Position numbers and translations under genes: made by a program. A DNA stretch of 64,000 nt, taken from positions 5,822,501-5,886,500 of the forward strand of contig NZ_CP021112.1 in the NCBI RefSeq assembly GCF_002119765.1. Reading direction: 5' to 3'. Position 1 is the stretch's first letter. Each line of letters begins with the position of its first letter. Below, piece by piece: positions 61,101 to 64,000 of the stretch. The notes beneath the pieces are model-generated. The model saw only the letters and a program-made list of their open reading frames with translations. It was not told the DNA's origin and did not search any database. The stretch comes from Pseudorhodoplanes sinuspersici. Lineage in GTDB: Bacteria; Pseudomonadota; Alphaproteobacteria; Rhizobiales; Xanthobacteraceae.

Positions 61101-61481
61101 ATCGATAAAGCGCATGACGTTGGCCCCAACAGATTGCATGACGATTATCTGATGAAACCTTTCGACCTGCGGCAATTGCTCGAGAAAATTCACACGCTAC
61201 TCGATATCGAATGGACTTATGATTCAGAGAGTGGCCCGCCACGACCCCGAATCCCCCCAGTACAGCCCCTGACCCCTGCCCTGGCAATTCGGGACATCGA
61301 CGACCTGATGCATCTTGCACAGATCGGTCATATCCGTGGCATCCAGGAGAAACTTACCGAGATCGAAAGCAACTCGCCGGCTCATCAGGCTTTTGTCGTC
61401 CAAATGAGGGCGATTGCGGACAGCTTTGACCCGAAACGATTGGCGACAATGCTGGAGGCGCTTCGCAGCACGCATGTCTAA
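58101..61481 (+). CDS. NCS1-type transporter fused to a Cys-rich module, histidine kinase and receiver
   Basis: 1126 residues. Residues 1-480 are a complete NCS1/CodB-type permease: YNKWVANQTLEDYALRF at the start, then about 12 helices, with FLALEAIGGAITVNYGF and ISQIKINVTNAYAGSIAWSN. Residues 499-536 hold nine cysteines (C499, C502, C514, C522, C525, C526, C532, C535, C536). Two more helices (about 566-590, 605-627) and a coiled linker follow. The HisKA has H682 (SHELRTPLNA), the ATPase domain has NLLSNAIKF and EDTGIGIG, and the receiver has D968 and K1019. A helical tail ends the protein. By analogy with CbrA (an SLC5-kinase fusion), it may sense a nitrogen compound. Ligand unknown. Confidence 0.88.
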   Translation: MTAQQRIVRVRRNYNKWVANQTLEDYALRFTAKSARKWSNFRVANTAIGAISFLALEAIGGAITVNYGFTNATLAILVVGAIIFLTGLPITYYASTYGVDIDLLTRGAGFGYFGSTITSLIYASFTFIFFALEAAIMSLALEMCFGIPLFIGYVISSLAVIPLVTHGITLISRFQLWTQPFWIALHLLPFAFIAVADVASFDAWTRYGGVSETDGRTFNIILFGAATTVVFSLIAQIGEQVDFLRFLPPRDKSRRLGWWGACLSAGPGWIIPGMLKMLAGSFLAFLAVQHLVPPDKAAEPTQMYLVAFQYVFSSPALALAFTGAFVIISQIKINVTNAYAGSIAWSNFFSRLTHSHPGRVVWLVFNVTIALMLMELGIFKALEHILGLYSILAVAWVGALVADLVINKPLGLSPPGIEFKRAHLYDINPVGVGSMVLATLAGIAAFSGLFGTTLQALPAFLTLAVAFVAAPVIAFVTKGKYYIARNPWQNWGQSPTIPCSICEHHFEPEDMAQCPAYSGAICSLCCSLETRCRDCCKPDARISRQIVGVVGKALPSWITRPLGSDVAHFLGVLSLFAGVIATVLLFVYFQVSFDSIVNKSVLRSTLWTIFFILTIIGGIAAWLFVLAHESRRVAEEESRRQTDLLMREIEAHKRTDAKLQKAKEIAEAASKAKSRYVVGLSHELRTPLNAILGYAQILERDPDMPTRRLDGIRVVRRSAEHLSGLIDGLLDISKIEAGRFQLNRNEVRLPEFIDQLVDMFRLQAIAKGIEFHFAASGRLPVAVFTDENRLRQILINLLSNAIKFTEAGQVTFRASYRSQVAEFEIEDTGIGIGAKDIDRIFQPFARTETVRARGIIGTGLGLTITKLLTETMGGQITVQSEINRGTTFRVKLFLSEVARPRTAPTKENAVRGYIGARQTVLVVDDNSTQRDLVRELLAPLDFIVITAASGKDCMTLANKHKPNLILLDIFMPEMDGWEVARRLRQSAGERAAIIMLSANAIDKAHDVGPNRLHDDYLMKPFDLRQLLEKIHTLLDIEWTYDSESGPPRPRIPPVQPLTPALAIRDIDDLMHLAQIGHIRGIQEKLTEIESNSPAHQAFVVQMRAIADSFDPKRLATMLEALRSTHV

Positions 61482-62403
61482 ACGGGAGCCGCGCGATATC
61501 GTGCTTGTTGTCGACGATTCGCCAGACACATTGAGGATGCTGACGGACGCGCTCGAACAGGCCGAGATGACCGTTCTGATTGCGCGCGACGGCGATCAGG
61601 CGCTTTCCATGATTGAACGGGTCACGCCTGACATTGTTCTGATGGATGCCATTATGCCAGGCCGAGATGGCTTCGAAACATGCCGCGAACTCAAGCGCAA
61701 CAAAACGCTCACACATGTCCCTGTCATTTTCATGACTGGCCTCAGCGATACGGATGATATCGTGAAAGGGCTCGAAGCCGGTGGGGTTGACTATGTGACC
61801 AAGCCCATCATTCCGGACGAGTTGTTGGCCCGCATCCGCGTTCATCTGGCCAATGCCAGAATGACACATAGTGCGAGAACGGCTCTCGATGCTTTCGGTC
61901 GCTTCCTTCTCGCAATCAATCGCACCGGTCATGTGCTCTGGTGCACGCCGCAAGCGGTGAAGCTCCTGAACGCGGCCTTCAGAGGTTTTGATTCGGAGAC
62001 ATTCATATTTCCGCAGGATATTCAGGAATGGTTGCGACAACGCACGAGCGGCGGAGCGCCGTCATCGACCGATACGATCAAACTTCAGCACGATCAAACG
62101 GCCGGCTCTCTCGAGTTGTCCTACATTGGCCAGATCGGCCCCGATGAGATCCTGTTCAGGCTGGTGGAAGGAAACGGTACCAGCGATCAGACAGTGCTTC
62201 GTAACAAGCTGATGCTGACGCATCGCGAAAGCGAGGTCCTGCTGTGGATTGCCAGAGGCAAATCCAACCGTGACATCGCCGACATTCTGACGCTCAGCCC
62301 GCGGACGGTGAACAAGCACCTTGAACAAATCTATGCCAAGCTCGGGGTCGAGAACCGGACATCGGCAGCGGCATTGGCTGTGCGCGCGCTGGGGCTGCGA
62401 TAG
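61474..62403 (+). CDS. Response regulator, REC plus LuxR-type DNA-binding domain
   Basis: 309 residues from ATG at 61474, which overlaps the kinase gene by 8 bases. The receiver (about 8-125) has phospho-acceptor D58 (VLMDAIMPG) and K near 111 (VTKPI). A middle part (about 135-235) resembles a PAS-like domain (TGHVLWCTPQAV). The LuxR helix-turn-helix is at about 245-308 (THRESEVLLWIARGKSNRDIA to SPRTVNKHLEQIY). It is the obvious partner of the hybrid kinase. Its target is probably the urt-fmd operon and this pair. Confidence 0.92.
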   Translation: MSKREPRDIVLVVDDSPDTLRMLTDALEQAEMTVLIARDGDQALSMIERVTPDIVLMDAIMPGRDGFETCRELKRNKTLTHVPVIFMTGLSDTDDIVKGLEAGGVDYVTKPIIPDELLARIRVHLANARMTHSARTALDAFGRFLLAINRTGHVLWCTPQAVKLLNAAFRGFDSETFIFPQDIQEWLRQRTSGGAPSSTDTIKLQHDQTAGSLELSYIGQIGPDEILFRLVEGNGTSDQTVLRNKLMLTHRESEVLLWIARGKSNRDIADILTLSPRTVNKHLEQIYAKLGVENRTSAAALAVRALGLR

Positions 62404-62435
62404 GATCATCGCGGATCGCTTTGTGATGGGCGATC

Positions 62436-62474
62436 CTAGAGCCCGGCTTTGATGGAATCAAAGCCGGGCTCTAG
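62436..62474. terminator. Perfect 18-bp stem hairpin after the response regulator gene
   Basis: CTAGAGCCCGGCTTTGAT (62436-62453) mirrors ATCAAAGCCGGGCTCTAG (62457-62474) with a 3-base loop. It lies 33 bases after the regulator stop, in a convergent gap. Such a strong stem could end transcription from both sides, although the U-tract is poor. Confidence 0.6.
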
Positions 62475-62499
62475 CTTATGTTTTGACGCATTTTCTTCG

Positions 62500-62537
62500 C
62501 GCGAACCGGTAGCCACTTCGCTCGAAAATGCTCTAGC
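62500..62537. repeat. Dispersed intergenic repeat, copy 2 (inverse of 1042-1097)
   Basis: Bases 62513-62528 (CCACTTCGCTCGAAAA) are the exact reverse complement of 1050-1065. Flanks GAACCGGT and ATGCTCTAG also resemble the first copy. It lies in the convergent gap, so it is not part of a gene. Confidence 0.6.
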
Positions 62538-62629
62538 CTCTACCGCGGTACGTAGCAGCATCGCTGCACGACAAGACTCATCTGACGGCAGGCCAGCAGT
62601 TTTCGTTGCGGACACACTCTAAAGCCAGC

Positions 62630-63556
62630 TTACGCGACACCTGCCTCCGCGACAGCATTGCTCTGTGTGTTGGCCCATTTGGCACTCGCCGTGATCCCGC
62701 CCAGCGGGAAAATATGGACCTGCTCGATCATGCTGTTTGGATGCGCCTCGCGATACGCCGCAAGCTCGCCGAGCACATCGAATGGCTCATAGGGCGTCAT
62801 CAGCTTGGTGAGGTCCATGGCACGCTTCTGTAGCACCTTCAGCGAGGGTCCCACGCCGCAGGCGATCGCGAATTTGATCAGCGTCTGCAATTTGGTCGGG
62901 CCGGCTACGCCGACATGAATTGGCAGCGTGATTCCAAGCGCATGCAAGCGTTCCGACCAGCGGATGACCGGCTTTGCGTCAAAGAAGAATTGCGTCACGA
63001 TGGCCATGTCGGCATCGGTGCGTTCTGAAAAGGATTGCTTCCAGAGCAGCGCCTCATCCGCCTGACGCGACGAGCCATCAGGATCGATGTCGCGATTGCC
63101 TTCCGGATGCCCGGCCACATGCAGGCGGCGGAAACCGTATTTGTCGAAGAGCCCCGTCTCCAAGAGCTGCATCGCACTGTGCAAGTCTCCATGCGGCTCC
63201 CGCGGTCCGCCAGCGAGAAGCAGCGCCTCTTCTACACCGGCCTCGTCCCGATATTGCCGCACCCAGTCTTCCAGCGTGGCGGTGTCTTTGATGATCCTGG
63301 CGGGGACATGCGGCATGGCCGCATAACCTTCATCGCGCAGGCGCCGAGCCGTGGTCACCATGTCGGCGATCGGCGTGCCCTCGATATGGGCGATGTAGAC
63401 ACGCGTGCCGCGCGGCAGGAGATCGGCAAAGCGCTCCACCTTGGCGGCGGTCCGCGGCATGACCTCGATCGAATAACCGCTCAGGATTTTCCCGAGGCCG
63501 CTACCGCCGCCTCCGCTGGTATCGGCCTGCCGTCTCAAAATATCCGCGAACGCCAC
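62630..63556 (-). CDS. Methylenetetrahydrofolate reductase (MetF)-like protein
   Basis: 308 residues from GTG at 63556, preceded by GGAGGAG. It has the TIM-barrel pattern: SIEVMPRTAAKVERFADLLPRGTRVYIAHIEGTP, then ALLLAGGPREPHGDLHSAMQLLETG and VAGHPEGNRDIDPDG. These match the MTHFR/FAD-binding fold. It is a divergent MetF of the kind linked to C1 or demethylation metabolism; biosynthetic MetF is not excluded. Two GTATACAT-type sites lie upstream (63590 and 63731). It is convergent with the response regulator gene. Confidence 0.85.
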   Translation of the reverse strand: MAFADILRRQADTSGGGGSGLGKILSGYSIEVMPRTAAKVERFADLLPRGTRVYIAHIEGTPIADMVTTARRLRDEGYAAMPHVPARIIKDTATLEDWVRQYRDEAGVEEALLLAGGPREPHGDLHSAMQLLETGLFDKYGFRRLHVAGHPEGNRDIDPDGSSRQADEALLWKQSFSERTDADMAIVTQFFFDAKPVIRWSERLHALGITLPIHVGVAGPTKLQTLIKFAIACGVGPSLKVLQKRAMDLTKLMTPYEPFDVLGELAAYREAHPNSMIEQVHIFPLGGITASAKWANTQSNAVAEAGVA

Positions 63557-63918
63557 GGGGGCTCCTCCAAACCTCTTTCTGTATAGCACATGTATACATT
63601 TAACCGGACGCCAAAGAAAGCCTATTCCTGTATCGAGATCAAAAGTAGGATTTTTTTTGGGATTTTGCCCATCTCCGCCCCAAGATGAAGCATCCATGCG
63701 GATCAAATCTGGATACAGAATGGTGGTTTGGTATACATAAAGGCACTCGCCCACCTATCTGAAGCGCCGGCTGCCCATTGCCTGCGATCGGTTTTGCAGG
63801 ACGATTTCGTAGGTCGGGAGTGCGCAACATCGCGCCAACGTCGGCTTGGCGACGGCGCTCATTGGCGAGCTCAGGGCCGGAAGGTCGTGCCCGCCGACAC
63901 TTTAAAGCGCCATTTGGA
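63557..63918. other. Intergenic region upstream of the metF-like gene
   Basis: About 360 bases. It holds two GTATACAT-type sites and an A/T-rich run near 63648-63660. A 68-residue plus-strand frame (63728-63934) has no ribosome site or family features and is not called. Confidence 0.5.
63590..63599. promoter_or_regulatory. ATGTATACAT palindrome, candidate GntR-type operator
   Basis: A perfect 10-bp dyad 33 bases before the GTG of the metF-like gene. The octamer GTATACAT recurs at 63731-63738. GntR/FCD regulators prefer such TnGTATACnA-like dyads. No GntR gene lies in the window, so the link is inference. Confidence 0.4.
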
Positions 63919-63999
63919 TCAGGCCGCTTTTTGAGCGATGTGCGCGGCAGCGAGAATGCCGCCGCGCATCTTTGTCTGTGCAAAGGAAGAGGGTCTTTC
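63919..63999 (-). CDS. Possible C-terminal end of a protein entering from beyond the window
   Basis: A minus-strand frame is open from the window edge to a TGA at 63921-63919. It gives 26 residues ending MRGGILAAAHIAQKAA. It is too short for identification. In relatives, C1 corrinoid genes often lie near such metF genes, so this may be one, but only the composition supports a gene. Confidence 0.3.
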   Translation of the reverse strand, partial: ERPSSFAQTKMRGGILAAAHIAQKAA

Positions 64000-64000
64000 G

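Noticed and set aside
63728-63934. 68-residue plus-strand frame near the window end
   Set aside because: No ribosome site, no family pattern, and it overlaps likely control sequences of the metF-like gene.
1-64000. CRISPR arrays, tRNA or rRNA genes, insertion sequences
   Set aside because: No regularly spaced direct repeats, no tRNA-like cloverleaf with the TTCGA loop, no rRNA-like sequence and no transposase motif was noticed on reading; only palindromic repeats were found.

Overview
The window looks like chromosomal DNA of a G+C-rich alphaproteobacterium of the order Hyphomicrobiales (Rhizobiales), near Bradyrhizobium, Rhodopseudomonas or Pseudolabrys. The inference rests on lineage-typical families (DUF3422, DUF1236, the small aa3-oxidase subunit IV, three-gene pntAA/pntAB/pntB, DUF882 and YcbB-type cell-wall proteins), on EcfG-type general-stress promoters, and on several families of short palindromic repeats. 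I saw no rRNA, tRNA, CRISPR array, transposase or origin.

Layout. 0-11.7 kb: the end of a LysR gene; a Spy-like periplasmic protein with an OmpR/EnvZ-type pair; a LysR gene divergent from a tautomerase and an SDR; a Bug-type binding protein with a RidA-like enzyme, divergent from a crotonase; an MFS exporter; a stress-promoter CBS protein; a thioesterase; a helix-turn-helix protein. 11.8-14.8 kb: an AT-richer three-gene cassette of unknown function, including a protein with a nuclease-like C-terminus. 14.9-21 kb: cyanase with a nitrate/cyanate-type ABC transporter, divergent from a PAS/sigma-54 activator. A near-perfect -24/-12 promoter and a nested palindrome lie between them. 21-29.5 kb: a DUF3422 protein, a secreted protein, then a divergent homoprotocatechuate (hpa) meta-cleavage cluster around a palindromic operator. 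29.5-30.4 kb: a gene-free, repeat-rich, structured stretch.

30.4-48.5 kb is mostly household: transhydrogenase, UbiB-type kinase, hydroxybutyrate dehydrogenase, SIMPL protein, oligoendopeptidase F, a TPR-methyltransferase fusion, a RelE/HigB-like toxin-antitoxin pair, a second sigma-54 activator (response-regulator type), an L,D-transpeptidase and a DUF882 protein. 48.5-51 kb is a small general-stress patch: HdeD, DUF1236 and two short proteins, with three close matches to the EcfG promoter.

51-62.4 kb is the most remarkable region. A seven-gene urea/amide uptake and formamidase operon (urtABCDE-fmdA-fmdB) diverges from one gene encoding an NCS1-type transporter fused to a cysteine-rich module, a histidine kinase and a receiver. 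A REC-LuxR response regulator follows, overlapping it by 8 bases. An 18-bp perfect palindrome lies in the shared promoter region. I read this as a transporter-like sensor controlling amide nitrogen/C1 uptake. The window ends with a methylenetetrahydrofolate reductase-like gene and possibly the tail of another gene. Cyanate, urea, formamide and tetrahydrofolate genes together suggest an organism that scavenges small nitrogen and one-carbon compounds and degrades aromatics.
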